Shown: positions 34,889 through 45,060 of the stretch, one piece after another
How positions within the stretch are numbered: position 1 is the first letter of the stretch
Layout of the letters: each line of letters opens with the position of its first letter
Virus record (IMG/VR): IMGVR_UViG_3300023049_000005
Coordinates: 1-64,000 of that record
From: a virus
Reading direction: 5' to 3' (one strand)
DNA: 64,000 nucleotides
Position numbers and translations under genes: made by a program
The notes under the pieces: generated by a model
Databases searched by the model: none
Told to the model about the DNA's origin: nothing
The model's input: only the letters and a program-made list of their open reading frames with translations

Positions 34889-36320
34889 CTATTGATTTAA
34901 CTTTGTTAACATATCACCCACATATGGTTTAGTTATTTTGAGAAGTTCCTTTTCTGTTAACTTTTCTCTCACTCTTTCGTCTCTCAATAATTGTAATATT
35001 AATTCTTTTTCGTCCTTAAAGTCTCTTAGTGTTCTATTTAAAACATAATTAGAATTAGCACTTGGATCAACTCTATCGTCTTTTAATAACACCTTCACTA
35101 AATCTATTTCACCTACAAAAATTGCATTTCCTATAATAATATTATCATTAACACTTGGATCAACTCTATCATCTTTTAATAATAATCTTACGATATTAAA
35201 ATAGCCTTTTTTAGATGCTTCTATTATGTTTATATTATCACCATCACTAGGATCAACTCTATCATCTTTCATCAATAGGCTTACTAATGCCATATCTCCC
35301 CTCTCCACTGCTGCCCTTATAGTCCAATTATTCACATCAGTTGGATCTACTTTAGGGTGTTTTAATAACATATGCACTATCGAAATTTCTCCATATAATG
35401 ATGCCATTCGTATAGCGTAGTTAGCCTCTATACTAGGATCAACTCTTTTATCATTTAGTAAAAGTTTAACTACTTTGATATGTCCGTTTTCTGCTGCACT
35501 TTTTATAGCTTTACCACCTTTAGCATTAGGATTAACTTCCTCAAATCCTAATAAATATTCTACTACTTCGGGGTTATTGTTATTCGCAGCTATTCTTATA
35601 GCTTGGTCTTCAAATGCTGTTGGGTCTAAATCATATTCTTCTATAAATAATTTAACTAAATTTAGATGACCCCAAGCTGCTGCTGATATTAAATTATTTT
35701 CAGTAGGAAGATTCCCTGTTTCGATTATTTTTTTAATCATTTCCATATCAACATTAGGCTTCTCTATTTCTAACATTAAAGCCATCTCATGTTTGAGGTC
35801 TTCAATGAAATTATCTTCATTTAATTTTTGGATCATACTACTAACAAGTGGTCTACCTTTAGCATATCTCTTAATTTCTTTTTTAGATAAATGTTTATAT
35901 ACCTCAGGTTGATTGAGTAGTAGATATACCACATCATCATGACCATTTTCATATGCGTATTCTATGGGAGTATTACTATCTAAATATCCACTTGCGTTAA
36001 ACCTGCCGTCTTTTAAAAGTAATTTAATAATTTCTAAATAACCTTCTTGTGCAGCCGTTTCTATTAAATCGTGTTCTCTTCTTTTATCTACCCCTTTATA
36101 TCTTAATAGAAACTTCAGAAGTTCAGGTTGATTCATACGAACTGCATAATATATAGGTGAATTTTTATTAGTAGTTGGTTTAATTTTTTCTTTACGAATC
36201 ATTTTTTTTAACATGTTCGATATCCCCCTCCATTGAAGCATATACTATTTGTTCCTTAGGGTCTAAAATATACCCCCCGTTTTTAGTAGTATATCCTTCA
36301 TATAATTTAATATATTTCAT
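34889..36320 (-). pseudogene. Leader-bearing ankyrin-repeat protein with apparent frameshift (about 477 aa if joined)
   Basis: From the ATG at 36320 the frame reads MKYIKLYEGYTTKNGG... then SMEGDIEHVKK, which is a leader plus the start of an ankyrin helix. It meets a stop shortly after a run of eight A residues (mRNA GTTAAAAAAAATG). One base over, the long frame continues as MIRKEKIKPTTNKNSPIYYA through about ten ankyrin repeats, many ending DDRVDPS, to VGDMLTKLNQ. Removing one A joins them into a continuous repeat, so this is a +1 frameshift at a homopolymer. It may be a read error, a true mutation, or transcriptional slippage. A start on the internal ATG near 36241 would lose the leader. 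Confidence 0.75.
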
Positions 36321-36322
36321 AT

Positions 36323-36334
36323 CATATATATTAT
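36323..36334 (-). promoter_or_regulatory. Late-type box ATAATATATATG before the large ankyrin gene
   Basis: The box ends 2 nt before the ATG at 36320. Its presence supports the upstream leader start over the internal ATG. Confidence 0.5.
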
Positions 36335-36352
36335 ATTGAAGAAATGCTTTGC

Positions 36353-36362
36353 TTAATATATA
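36353..36362 (+). promoter_or_regulatory. Late-type box TTAATATATA of the giant-gene unit
   Basis: The box ends 4 nt before the GTG at 36367 and is probably the promoter for the 72-aa gene and the 2688-aa gene behind it. Confidence 0.5.
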
Positions 36363-36366
36363 CTAA

Positions 36367-36585
36367 GTGAATGATAAAGATAGGATAATATATGATCTAC
36401 TATTTAGTGAAAAAACTGAGTTCAGTTTTGAAATATCATCTCTTTTTGAGTTCATAGAAGATTACAGAGATGTGATCGAAAGTATAGTAAAGAGTGCTAA
36501 TAAAGGTAGAGTTAGTATAGTGAAAGATATTATTGAAGTAAAAGGCGATGATATTTTTTGGAATATAAAAATAAAAAGAAAGTAA
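36367..36585 (+). CDS. Hypothetical protein (72 aa) preceding the giant gene
   Basis: It starts on GTG and reads MNDKDRIIYDLLFSEKTEF, is helical, and ends basic (IFWNIKIKRK). The stop is 1 nt before the ATG of the 2688-aa gene, so the two are co-transcribed. It could be a small chaperone or structural partner for the giant protein, but only position suggests this. Confidence 0.6.
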   Translation: MNDKDRIIYDLLFSEKTEFSFEISSLFEFIEDYRDVIESIVKSANKGRVSIVKDIIEVKGDDIFWNIKIKRK

Positions 36586-36586
36586 T

Positions 36587-39500
36587 ATGTGGGATTATTC
36601 CTCAATAGAAGACAATTTTAAAAAGAGAACAGGAAAGCTTGATAAAAAGACATTTAACTTTCTTAGACAAGAAATAGATTCAGTTCGCTTTTATTCTAAG
36701 TGTTTAGATGGAAGTAGCTATGTTTATTCTGATGACTTAAATAATATTTATGACCTTCAGTTTAGAGACTATAATACTTATAAAATAAGCAGCGAATATT
36801 CTACATATTATAACGGTGGTGATGCTGATGGTATTGCTATTGATAGACAAGGAAACAGTGATCTTGGATTTTATAACAGATATAAAAACGATTATGGTTA
36901 TACAGTTAAAAACTTATTTAGTCCTAAGCGTTTATTTAATTATACAAATTATTATAACGTAGACCTTGCTACTACTCAACCAATAGACTTCGATCTAGTT
37001 GATGATAAACTTACTATTGATGGAGAAATTGTGATAATCGGACAAAGAATACTAGTAAAAGATAATATATCTACTGTAACATTAGACAGTAGTATTGATG
37101 CTGAAACATTTTTAAACACTGACGTAACAGTTGTTCAAACTATTGGTGGACAAATAACTTATCAATATTCTAATAACGAGAATGGTGTTTATAGATACGA
37201 TGGTTTACAACTTATAAGAGAAAACGATTTAGATACAGTAGATAATGTCAGAAATTATTCTGTGTATGTAAAATTAGGAAGCAGTAATATAACAAAAAGT
37301 TTCCATTTAAATAGATTAACAAACGGGGCATTTCCTTTAATAACCAATAATGAAAATATATCATTTACAGAAAAAAATGATTATGTGATCAGAAATTCTG
37401 TTGATTATAGAAACGTACTTGATAATAATTTTGCTACATCGTTGGCTCAACTTGAAACAGTATTTAGTTTCAGGGGTAATACATATGATATACCAAATAG
37501 AAATATTACAGTTGGTGATTTTGGCTTGATATTAAATTACCAAAATAACTATATGAATATTGTTAAAAACAGATTCAAAGAAGATCTCAAAGATATCATA
37601 GAATTAAATAATAAGTATCTAATCGTTGGTAACAACGGCACTCTTTTATCTATGGATAAAGTTTACTTTGATCTAAGTATTATCGAAATTGATTCTATTG
37701 AGGATCTACTTTCAATTGATATTAGAAACGGTAAAGGAATTATAGTAGGATCGAACGGTAGTATATTAACATCTATTAATAATAATAATTGGAATGAATT
37801 AGATAACCCAATAGAAAATAACATTAATGCAGTACAATATTTTAATTTAGCTAAGGCTAATTATATAGGAAATAATGGGGTTTTTGGTGAGGTTAATGTA
37901 AGCGGAGATCAGTTTAAAATAACAGAAAAAGAATTAACTATTCGTCCTAATTTATTCGACGAAAGGATAATAAGAGATGATTTACATAACATAAATAACG
38001 TAGAAATAGAGAACCAATTTTTCAAATACACAGGTGCAGATTGGGTAGACATACCTAAAGATATAAACAGTAGCTTTAGTTTTGATTTTAGTTTCAAACC
38101 AACAGACTTAGAAGCTAATGATACACAAGTATTATTCTCTATTACACCTACACCTTCGGCTACACAAAGCGCAGTTAATATTAAAGGGTTTAAAGTGTTT
38201 ATTGAAAAAGAAAATAATGATTATAGACTTAGATTATCGATTACTGATCCAAATGGAAATGAAGTTAAATTAGATGGTGATATATCTCTTTCTAATGATA
38301 AATGGTATAAAGTATTCATAACTCGTTTCAAAAACGAATATGAATTTTTTGTGAATAATAGATTAGGCGCAGAAACAGCATTGGGCTTTGATAGTAACTT
38401 TGATAACTTCAATGATACTATCAGATTAGGTGCGGAATTAACATATGATTTTAATAATTCACAATATTTAACTGCAAGTTATAATAACTTTATTGGTACA
38501 ATTGATAATGTGAGATTATGGGATAAGCGTTTAGATAACCAAGAAGTATTTAGTTATGGTAATTACTATTCAGATGATTTACCAAATCTAGTTACTTGGT
38601 ATAAATTTAAAGTAACTAAGAACGCTAGTGGTGATAAAATAATATTAACAAATGATGTAGTAGATAATAGATCTCTTTCGTTACCAAGTAATTCTAATAT
38701 AACTTTTTATAATGCAAATACTTCGGCTACTGCGATGTTAGAAATTGAATTATTTAAGGGAACGTCCATCATAGGAGATAATATAATTGTATTTGATTTA
38801 GAAGATCAATCTAATTATTCAGATATAACAACTAATACACAGTTTTATATTACATTTGATAATGAAAGCCCTAAGAACTTACGATATTATAGTACAGATG
38901 GTTATTATTATGGGGTATCTGATCAGAGAAGTTTTAGAATAGATTCATTTAAATTAGACTTCAACTTACTGAATTATATCAATGATATAGAAGTAGAATT
39001 AGAACCTATTTCAAATAAAGGATATGACAATTTAAGTATAAACTTTAACCTTCAAGAATTATTATTAATCGGAAGTGTAGAAAATAATGAGATTGATAAA
39101 ATCGATCTCAATAATGTGTGTGTTATACAACCTGTTGATAGATTAGAAGGTTGTACTATATCTTCTACTGTTTCGATAATAGACACTACAAATAGTATTG
39201 ATATTGAAAATGATTATAAAGATAATGTAACAGACGAAGTTAATGTTTGTAGCATTAACTATATTAAAGCATTAGGTTTCCCTTCGTCAACACAATCAGT
39301 ATGTACGTTCTATGTACCTAATGGTGATGGACAACCATTTGATCTTTATCAAGAAGTGTATTTAGTGGGAGAAGTAGAAGATCAATTAAATGGATATTTT
39401 GAGGTTAGTTTTAACGGAGTAGACTTTGAAGAAATAAGAGGTAATGGTGAATTTATCGTACCATTAGGAGTAGGGGCAGATTCATCTCTAACATTTAGAA

Positions 39501-42500
39501 CACGATTAGCAGAAGGTGCTGATGGTAATAAAGTAAAAGGATTAATTAAGAATTTAAAAGTATATGATAATTGTGTTAGAGATTTGTTCCCTGAACAGTA
39601 TACAGGTAATGCAGTAGAAGTTAAGAAATTATACTTTTCTCAGTTTGATAAAACGACTGAGGTTGATAAGATAACAGCTAGTAACTATTTATATTCATAT
39701 ATAGATCTTAAGAGCTTACAGATAAATAATATTGAAGAAATAAATTTAGCTACATATCAATCAGAGGGGTTTCCTGTGAGATTATTTGAATCACAAGTAG
39801 TTAATAATGCACTTGTGAACTGTCAAAATACAGGATTATGTTCAAGATCTACTTTCTTAACTAATAATACTATAGACAGAATTCAATACGGACTTGGATT
39901 ATCGCTTAGTTTAACAGGTGATGATTATGTATATAATAATACATCATATAATTTATTAGAACCACTTACATTAACTAATGTTCAATTATTTGGAATCGAT
40001 GATCATGAAGTGGGTGGATTAAATAGTCCATACCACATAGGTTTTGATATTTCTAAAAATTTCTATTTTGAAGTGGATTCAGTAATAATAACAGAAGAAG
40101 ATCTATTAAATAGTGATATCACAAATGGTGCATATATTACCCAATCTGTTGAAATGTCAGCGACATCATCATTAGGTTCAGGATTAGCAGCAGATGTGTT
40201 TAATCAAATAGTGTTCACAGGTAGTTTAGCCACATATAGTGTACTTACTGATGTAACATTAAATGAGAATTCTAAATATTTATTGGAATTGGAAATAGAC
40301 GGTGATCTTGATTTCACATTCGGTACAAACTCATATTCAGTAACGGGATCTAATACATTTGTTAGTCAGATAGTAGAGGTAAACCAAGATAGTGATTTTA
40401 TTGTAATGAAAGCAAACTCTAACACTACTATTACTAACTTAGTTGTATCAGATCGAGTTCCAACTAAGTCATTCATTAAATGGGATACAGAAACATGTGA
40501 TCTAACATATAAATTAAGTGGTGTTAGTGTAGAAGAAGGATTCATTCAAAGTGATGGTGAAAGATTTTTACCACAGTGTGTGTTACAACAAGATTGTGAT
40601 ATAACAGTGGAGAGTATAGTGAATACTCAATATTGGGAAGACTATGATCCGAAATTACTTTTCTTAAACTATGATGTAGCCAATAAATTATATTTCTTTG
40701 ATTTAGAAACAGGAGAATACCAACTTCCACAAAACGCTCAGTTATTCGATGTAAGAGAATTAACAATAGAAAGCCTTAGTGGGGAAAAGTCTTGGTTAGA
40801 TTACGTAAGAGATACGACAAAAGAATTTTTATATGCTGCTGTGAAATCAACAGGCAATACAGTCCCTTGGTCAAATTCATTTATATTATGTGGTAATATT
40901 ACTTCATATACTTTAACATTAAATACTAATACTACAAACGATCTTTCGGAGATCAACGGTGTAGCATCAGGATTATTACCTAACTATGCAACGGGTAGTA
41001 CAATATCAATTGGTGTGCCACCTGTTTCAAAGGATGTTTATTTATATAAAAATGCTATGGTAATAAAAATACCAACAACGTTTGATATAGAAATAGGAGA
41101 TGTTATTAAGTTTACGAACAGTTTAATAGATATAAATTTAATTACAATCGATCTTTTAGATGATGGTGGGAATACATACGCATATTTCAAAACAGGATTC
41201 GATGATTACTTAATTAGTAGATTAGTAAGTTGGACAAAGACAACTACTATAACTAACTTAAACAGATTTAAAGACATAGATGAACTATTATTAAATTTTA
41301 ATCTCCATCCAATTAGTATAGGATATACTTTATCAGAAATAAATGGCGGTGTTGAACTATCACCTAAGTATAATTACCAAACAGCATACTATAATTTACA
41401 GTGTAATATCTCTGTTAGAAACAATGATTTAATTGTTACGGATACTCAAATGAGATATAGAGATAAAGTGACATTATTTGATTATTCTCCTAATTATAGC
41501 ATATTATCATATTTAACTAAAGATAGTCGATTTGATGCAAGTTTTAAATTAAGATCGTTGCCTGAATATAATTTCCCTAATAATAACAGTGGAGTATTAT
41601 ATACACTTTCAACAGGTGAGATATCATTCAATTCTAGCTTAAAAGCAGAGTGGGAATCTATTCCAATATACACTTTCATAGATCTAGTATATGATACTGC
41701 TTCAATAAGAAGTGTATTAATAATGAGTAAAAATTATGATGAAGTAACAGAAAGATATATTATTAAGACATATGATTATTATGATGATGTAATTCAACAA
41801 TCTGATTTAACAGGAGCTAATTTTAATTTAAGAGTAAGAAATACACTTGGTGAAATATCAGAAGATCTTAAAAAACTTGATAATATCCAAAGGGTTGAAT
41901 CTGATGAATATGATATTACGAATTTAAATGCTACTATTTTCAGTAGTTATAAAAACTTAAAATCAGATCTTAACTTCAAACCATATACAGATAGTTATGC
42001 GAAGGCATTCTTATCACAAAAAGAAATAAAAGAATATTTAAGTGGTATAGTTTATACCGACTTTAATAATAACTTAGCGATGAATATCATAAATCTAACT
42101 AAGGATGATTATTTCCCAATCACAGGTATTAGTAAGTATTATATAGATTGTGAAGATTGTGTTCACGATAATTTTATATCATTTGATGGATTTAATCAGT
42201 TCTCTTATTTTGGAGCAGCTACAAGTTCAACGAATCGTGTACCATTCGAAACATATGGGTTTAATAATCAAATTCAAGTTTTTGGGGCAACAGGTGCTAC
42301 ATTTGTAGATATACCATTAAACTATGCAACACAAAGTGGTACGTCATCAAGAATGATAGAATTCGATATACAAGAATTAGAAAACGCAACAATAGAATTA
42401 AGAAAAGGTGGAACAAGTTTAACAACAATTAGCCGTGTCCCAAATGAAATAACTAAAGTTCAATTTATATCAGATGATACAAGTGATCTATTATTTAGAA

Positions 42501-44653
42501 TAAATTATGATCCTGAAAATAGAACAGTTATAAATGATATAAGAGCAGGTGATATAGAATGTTTAGATAATTGTTATTTAACAACATTAAGAATACCTGA
42601 TCATGGATTACAAATCGGTGATGAATTTACAGTTAAGATAGAAGATGATATTTTTGAATTAGTTAATTTATATGAATCTGATTTTGCTTTCGCAACACAA
42701 AGTGGTTGGGTACAAAATGTGAATGGCGTAGAAACTGCTATCCCATTACTTAATGGACAGATAGATGACTATTCTGTAGTAAATAGTGTTGATAGTATCT
42801 ATTATGATCAACCAATTGGTGTTACTGTTGGAAGAACATATAGAATAAGTTTTGATTACAGTATGTTCGCATTTGGTGGCGGCACACCTAGTTTAGATGT
42901 AGCTTTCGGGGCAACACCTTCTCCTACATTTAATACAGTAATTAATGAATTAAGTGTAGCGAATAATCAAAGAGTAGAAACTAATTTTATTGCAACTACT
43001 TCTAGTATATACGTAGGATTCAATACAGAAAATCCTCAAATATTGACACTTCGTAATATAACAGTAGATGATATAACAAATAGGAGTAAGTATTATGATG
43101 GTAGACAAATAGCCTTTGATGTATTAAATGAAGATGTGATTGTAATTGATACAGATTATATTGGTGATGTAGTAGAAACATCAGCTACTTATACTGCGAT
43201 AAACCCCTGTGGTAAAAAAGTAATTAGAGAAAGAATAACTTCTCTTGTTGGTACAATAAGCGTATCAGAGTTCGATCCTTATTTGAATTATGAGCCAATA
43301 GATCTATATGATTTAGGTAATGATAATAAGATTAAGTACCCTACGGAGATAAACGATATTAATTGGAATATTAATGATGAAGTAGTTAATATAACAGGAA
43401 TTGATAATAACCCATATAGGTTTAGGTTAATTGATAATTTAACTTTTGATGAAATATTAGATAAATATCCTTGGTTATTAGAAGCTGAAATAAGAAATGC
43501 TGTTATTGGTAAAGATCAGAACGGATTAGTATGGTACAAAGGTACATGGGATTGTGGAAGATGGTTAGGTGGTACTTGGTATTCAGGTACATGGAAAACA
43601 GGAGTATGGTATAACGGTACTTGGTTTAATAGTAGAGTAACAACAGATAATAATAGTGCTACTATCGATGTGATAGATGCTTTCGGTGATTATAGTGTAT
43701 GGAAAGGTGGAACATGGTTCAACGGTACTAAGAAAGGTGGTCGTTGGGAATCAGGTGATTGGTTTGATGGTACTTGGGAAAAAGGCGATTGGTTAGGTGG
43801 CACTTGGAGAGGTGGTACATGGATAGACGGTAATTTCAAAAGAGGTAATTGGTTTGATGGTACATGGACAAAGGGTACATTCAATTCTGATTTTGGATTG
43901 AGTAGATGGTTTGATGGTAATTGGCTAAGAGGTGATTTTGAAAACGGTATATGGTTCAAAGGAAGATTCGAAAGTATCGGAGCGCAATCTACATTTGGTA
44001 ACAGAGCTACATTATCTAGAAAAGCTATTTGGGAAAATGGTTTTATGGTAGCAGGAACAGTTAATAGTGGAGATAATAGTAGACATGATCTTACGGTTTG
44101 GAAAACAGGTAGAGCTAATTTCCTATTATGGAATGGTGGTACAATGTTCCAAAACAATATAAACAATTGTGTATGGCAAGACGGTGTTGTTAAAGACATT
44201 GATATATTAGCTTTCTATGGGGATAATACAGGTGATTACTATTTTATAGTAGACGGAGAATATCGTTTCGAAGATGGTAATAACTTTTGGGTAATCAATA
44301 ATGACACATATAATCCTATATATGGCGCAGATACTACACCGAATAGATATACAGTTGATTTAGATTATCTAAGTTTAGATAACGGAAGGTTGACTAAGGT
44401 ATATGTTTCTAATCTACCTAGTGCTTTACTTGCTGTGATAAATAATAACGGAAGTTACGTAGAAGGGTTTTCTGATAATAATAATCCTGTTGATACAGAA
44501 GTAGATGGTACAATATTAACTAAATTAGTATCTGAGTTCTCTAAGACGAGTTGGTTTAATGGTAGAATCGAGAACTGTATATTTGATGATAGATTTATCA
44601 GAAGTGTGTATTGGGAAAACGGTTACTTCAAATCAGGTGATTTTGGATTTTAA
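36587..44653 (+). CDS. Giant virion fibre/adhesin-type protein with LamG-like domain and Trp pentapeptide repeats (2688 aa)
   Basis: This is probably a tail-fibre or baseplate-attached surface protein. Three YCF48/BNR-like turns with VGNNGTLLS and VGSNGSILT lie near residues 345-430. A concanavalin/LamG-like domain follows at about 465-680, ending in FIGTIDNVRLWDKRLDNQEV. A long beta-rich, Thr/Ser/Asn-rich middle has scattered cysteine pairs (CQNTGLCSRS). From about 2316 to 2470, and sporadically to the end, it has a 5-residue repeat G-T-W-x-x (GTWYSGTWKTGVWYNGTW). The five-residue period with G at -2 and W at the centre imitates pentapeptide-repeat solenoids. The protein ends SVYWENGYFKSGDFGF. 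The exact virion location is inferred. Confidence 0.8.
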   Translation: MWDYSSIEDNFKKRTGKLDKKTFNFLRQEIDSVRFYSKCLDGSSYVYSDDLNNIYDLQFRDYNTYKISSEYSTYYNGGDADGIAIDRQGNSDLGFYNRYKNDYGYTVKNLFSPKRLFNYTNYYNVDLATTQPIDFDLVDDKLTIDGEIVIIGQRILVKDNISTVTLDSSIDAETFLNTDVTVVQTIGGQITYQYSNNENGVYRYDGLQLIRENDLDTVDNVRNYSVYVKLGSSNITKSFHLNRLTNGAFPLITNNENISFTEKNDYVIRNSVDYRNVLDNNFATSLAQLETVFSFRGNTYDIPNRNITVGDFGLILNYQNNYMNIVKNRFKEDLKDIIELNNKYLIVGNNGTLLSMDKVYFDLSIIEIDSIEDLLSIDIRNGKGIIVGSNGSILTSINNNNWNELDNPIENNINAVQYFNLAKANYIGNNGVFGEVNVSGDQFKITEKELTIRPNLFDERIIRDDLHNINNVEIENQFFKYTGADWVDIPKDINSSFSFDFSFKPTDLEANDTQVLFSITPTPSATQSAVNIKGFKVFIEKENNDYRLRLSITDPNGNEVKLDGDISLSNDKWYKVFITRFKNEYEFFVNNRLGAETALGFDSNFDNFNDTIRLGAELTYDFNNSQYLTASYNNFIGTIDNVRLWDKRLDNQEVFSYGNYYSDDLPNLVTWYKFKVTKNASGDKIILTNDVVDNRSLSLPSNSNITFYNANTSATAMLEIELFKGTSIIGDNIIVFDLEDQSNYSDITTNTQFYITFDNESPKNLRYYSTDGYYYGVSDQRSFRIDSFKLDFNLLNYINDIEVELEPISNKGYDNLSINFNLQELLLIGSVENNEIDKIDLNNVCVIQPVDRLEGCTISSTVSIIDTTNSIDIENDYKDNVTDEVNVCSINYIKALGFPSSTQSVCTFYVPNGDGQPFDLYQEVYLVGEVEDQLNGYFEVSFNGVDFEEIRGNGEFIVPLGVGADSSLTFRTRLAEGADGNKVKGLIKNLKVYDNCVRDLFPEQYTGNAVEVKKLYFSQFDKTTEVDKITASNYLYSYIDLKSLQINNIEEINLATYQSEGFPVRLFESQVVNNALVNCQNTGLCSRSTFLTNNTIDRIQYGLGLSLSLTGDDYVYNNTSYNLLEPLTLTNVQLFGIDDHEVGGLNSPYHIGFDISKNFYFEVDSVIITEEDLLNSDITNGAYITQSVEMSATSSLGSGLAADVFNQIVFTGSLATYSVLTDVTLNENSKYLLELEIDGDLDFTFGTNSYSVTGSNTFVSQIVEVNQDSDFIVMKANSNTTITNLVVSDRVPTKSFIKWDTETCDLTYKLSGVSVEEGFIQSDGERFLPQCVLQQDCDITVESIVNTQYWEDYDPKLLFLNYDVANKLYFFDLETGEYQLPQNAQLFDVRELTIESLSGEKSWLDYVRDTTKEFLYAAVKSTGNTVPWSNSFILCGNITSYTLTLNTNTTNDLSEINGVASGLLPNYATGSTISIGVPPVSKDVYLYKNAMVIKIPTTFDIEIGDVIKFTNSLIDINLITIDLLDDGGNTYAYFKTGFDDYLISRLVSWTKTTTITNLNRFKDIDELLLNFNLHPISIGYTLSEINGGVELSPKYNYQTAYYNLQCNISVRNNDLIVTDTQMRYRDKVTLFDYSPNYSILSYLTKDSRFDASFKLRSLPEYNFPNNNSGVLYTLSTGEISFNSSLKAEWESIPIYTFIDLVYDTASIRSVLIMSKNYDEVTERYIIKTYDYYDDVIQQSDLTGANFNLRVRNTLGEISEDLKKLDNIQRVESDEYDITNLNATIFSSYKNLKSDLNFKPYTDSYAKAFLSQKEIKEYLSGIVYTDFNNNLAMNIINLTKDDYFPITGISKYYIDCEDCVHDNFISFDGFNQFSYFGAATSSTNRVPFETYGFNNQIQVFGATGATFVDIPLNYATQSGTSSRMIEFDIQELENATIELRKGGTSLTTISRVPNEITKVQFISDDTSDLLFRINYDPENRTVINDIRAGDIECLDNCYLTTLRIPDHGLQIGDEFTVKIEDDIFELVNLYESDFAFATQSGWVQNVNGVETAIPLLNGQIDDYSVVNSVDSIYYDQPIGVTVGRTYRISFDYSMFAFGGGTPSLDVAFGATPSPTFNTVINELSVANNQRVETNFIATTSSIYVGFNTENPQILTLRNITVDDITNRSKYYDGRQIAFDVLNEDVIVIDTDYIGDVVETSATYTAINPCGKKVIRERITSLVGTISVSEFDPYLNYEPIDLYDLGNDNKIKYPTEINDINWNINDEVVNITGIDNNPYRFRLIDNLTFDEILDKYPWLLEAEIRNAVIGKDQNGLVWYKGTWDCGRWLGGTWYSGTWKTGVWYNGTWFNSRVTTDNNSATIDVIDAFGDYSVWKGGTWFNGTKKGGRWESGDWFDGTWEKGDWLGGTWRGGTWIDGNFKRGNWFDGTWTKGTFNSDFGLSRWFDGNWLRGDFENGIWFKGRFESIGAQSTFGNRATLSRKAIWENGFMVAGTVNSGDNSRHDLTVWKTGRANFLLWNGGTMFQNNINNCVWQDGVVKDIDILAFYGDNTGDYYFIVDGEYRFEDGNNFWVINNDTYNPIYGADTTPNRYTVDLDYLSLDNGRLTKVYVSNLPSALLAVINNNGSYVEGFSDNNNPVDTEVDGTILTKLVSEFSKTSWFNGRIENCIFDDRFIRSVYWENGYFKSGDFGF
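43528..43990. repeat. Degenerate 15-bp coding repeat (Trp pentapeptide units)
   Basis: GGTACATGG and GGTACTTGG type units recur about every 15 bp and encode G-T-W-x-x. The copies vary at synonymous positions, so the array is old and kept by selection, not freshly amplified. An antisense open frame here (43690-44199) is a by-product of the repeat. Confidence 0.8.
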
Positions 44654-44660
44654 TATATAT
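44649..44660 (+). promoter_or_regulatory. Late-type box TTTAATATATAT before the third ankyrin gene
   Basis: The box overlaps the stop of the giant gene and ends 3 nt before the GTG at 44664. It supports that GTG as the start. Confidence 0.5.
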
Positions 44661-44663
44661 ACT

Positions 44664-45044
44664 GTGATCAAAAGTTATAAAATATTCGAATCAGATAATA
44701 AGGAACGAAGACTTAATCAAGCTGCTATAAAAGGAGATTTAAAAGAAGTAAAGAAATTACTTAACGACTCTGATGTAGATATAGAGCATTATGATAATTC
44801 CGCACTTTGGTATGCAGTAGCATATAATCGTTTAGATGTAATAAAAGAATTATTAAAAGACCCTAGAATTGATCCTACTTATGATAAGAACCGTGCTATT
44901 AAATTAGCATCATCAAATGGTGATGATGAGATAGTATTATTGTTGTTACATGACAAAAGAGTACAAAAAAGTCTATCTAAAAAAAAATTAGCAGAGTTTG
45001 GTAAACTACTTACTGCTGATTTGATAGTAAATCTAAATAAGTAA
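44664..45044 (+). CDS. Leader-bearing ankyrin-repeat protein (126 aa)
   Basis: I place the start at GTG 44664, giving (M)IKSYKIFESDNKERRLNQ, because it restores the shared leader and follows a TAATATATA box. A longer frame would run back into the giant gene. About three ankyrin repeats follow (AAIKGDLKEVKKLLNDSDVD, ALWYAVAYNRLDVIKELLKD, RAIKLASSNGDDEIVLLLLH) and the conserved tail FGKLLTADLIVNLNK. It is the shortest and cleanest member of the three-gene ankyrin family of this window. Role inferred: a protein-binding effector packaged with the genome. Confidence 0.82.
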   Translation: MIKSYKIFESDNKERRLNQAAIKGDLKEVKKLLNDSDVDIEHYDNSALWYAVAYNRLDVIKELLKDPRIDPTYDKNRAIKLASSNGDDEIVLLLLHDKRVQKSLSKKKLAEFGKLLTADLIVNLNK

Positions 45045-45056
45045 TTTAATATATAA
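45045..45056 (+). promoter_or_regulatory. Late-type box TTTAATATATAA before the Nudix gene
   Basis: The box ends 4 nt before the ATG at 45061. Confidence 0.5.
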
Positions 45057-45060
45057 TATA

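Noticed and set aside
43690-44199. A 169-codon open frame antisense to the Trp repeats of the giant gene
   Set aside because: It is a by-product of the periodic codon pattern on the other strand. The product is Pro/Ser/Leu low-complexity and no start signal is present.
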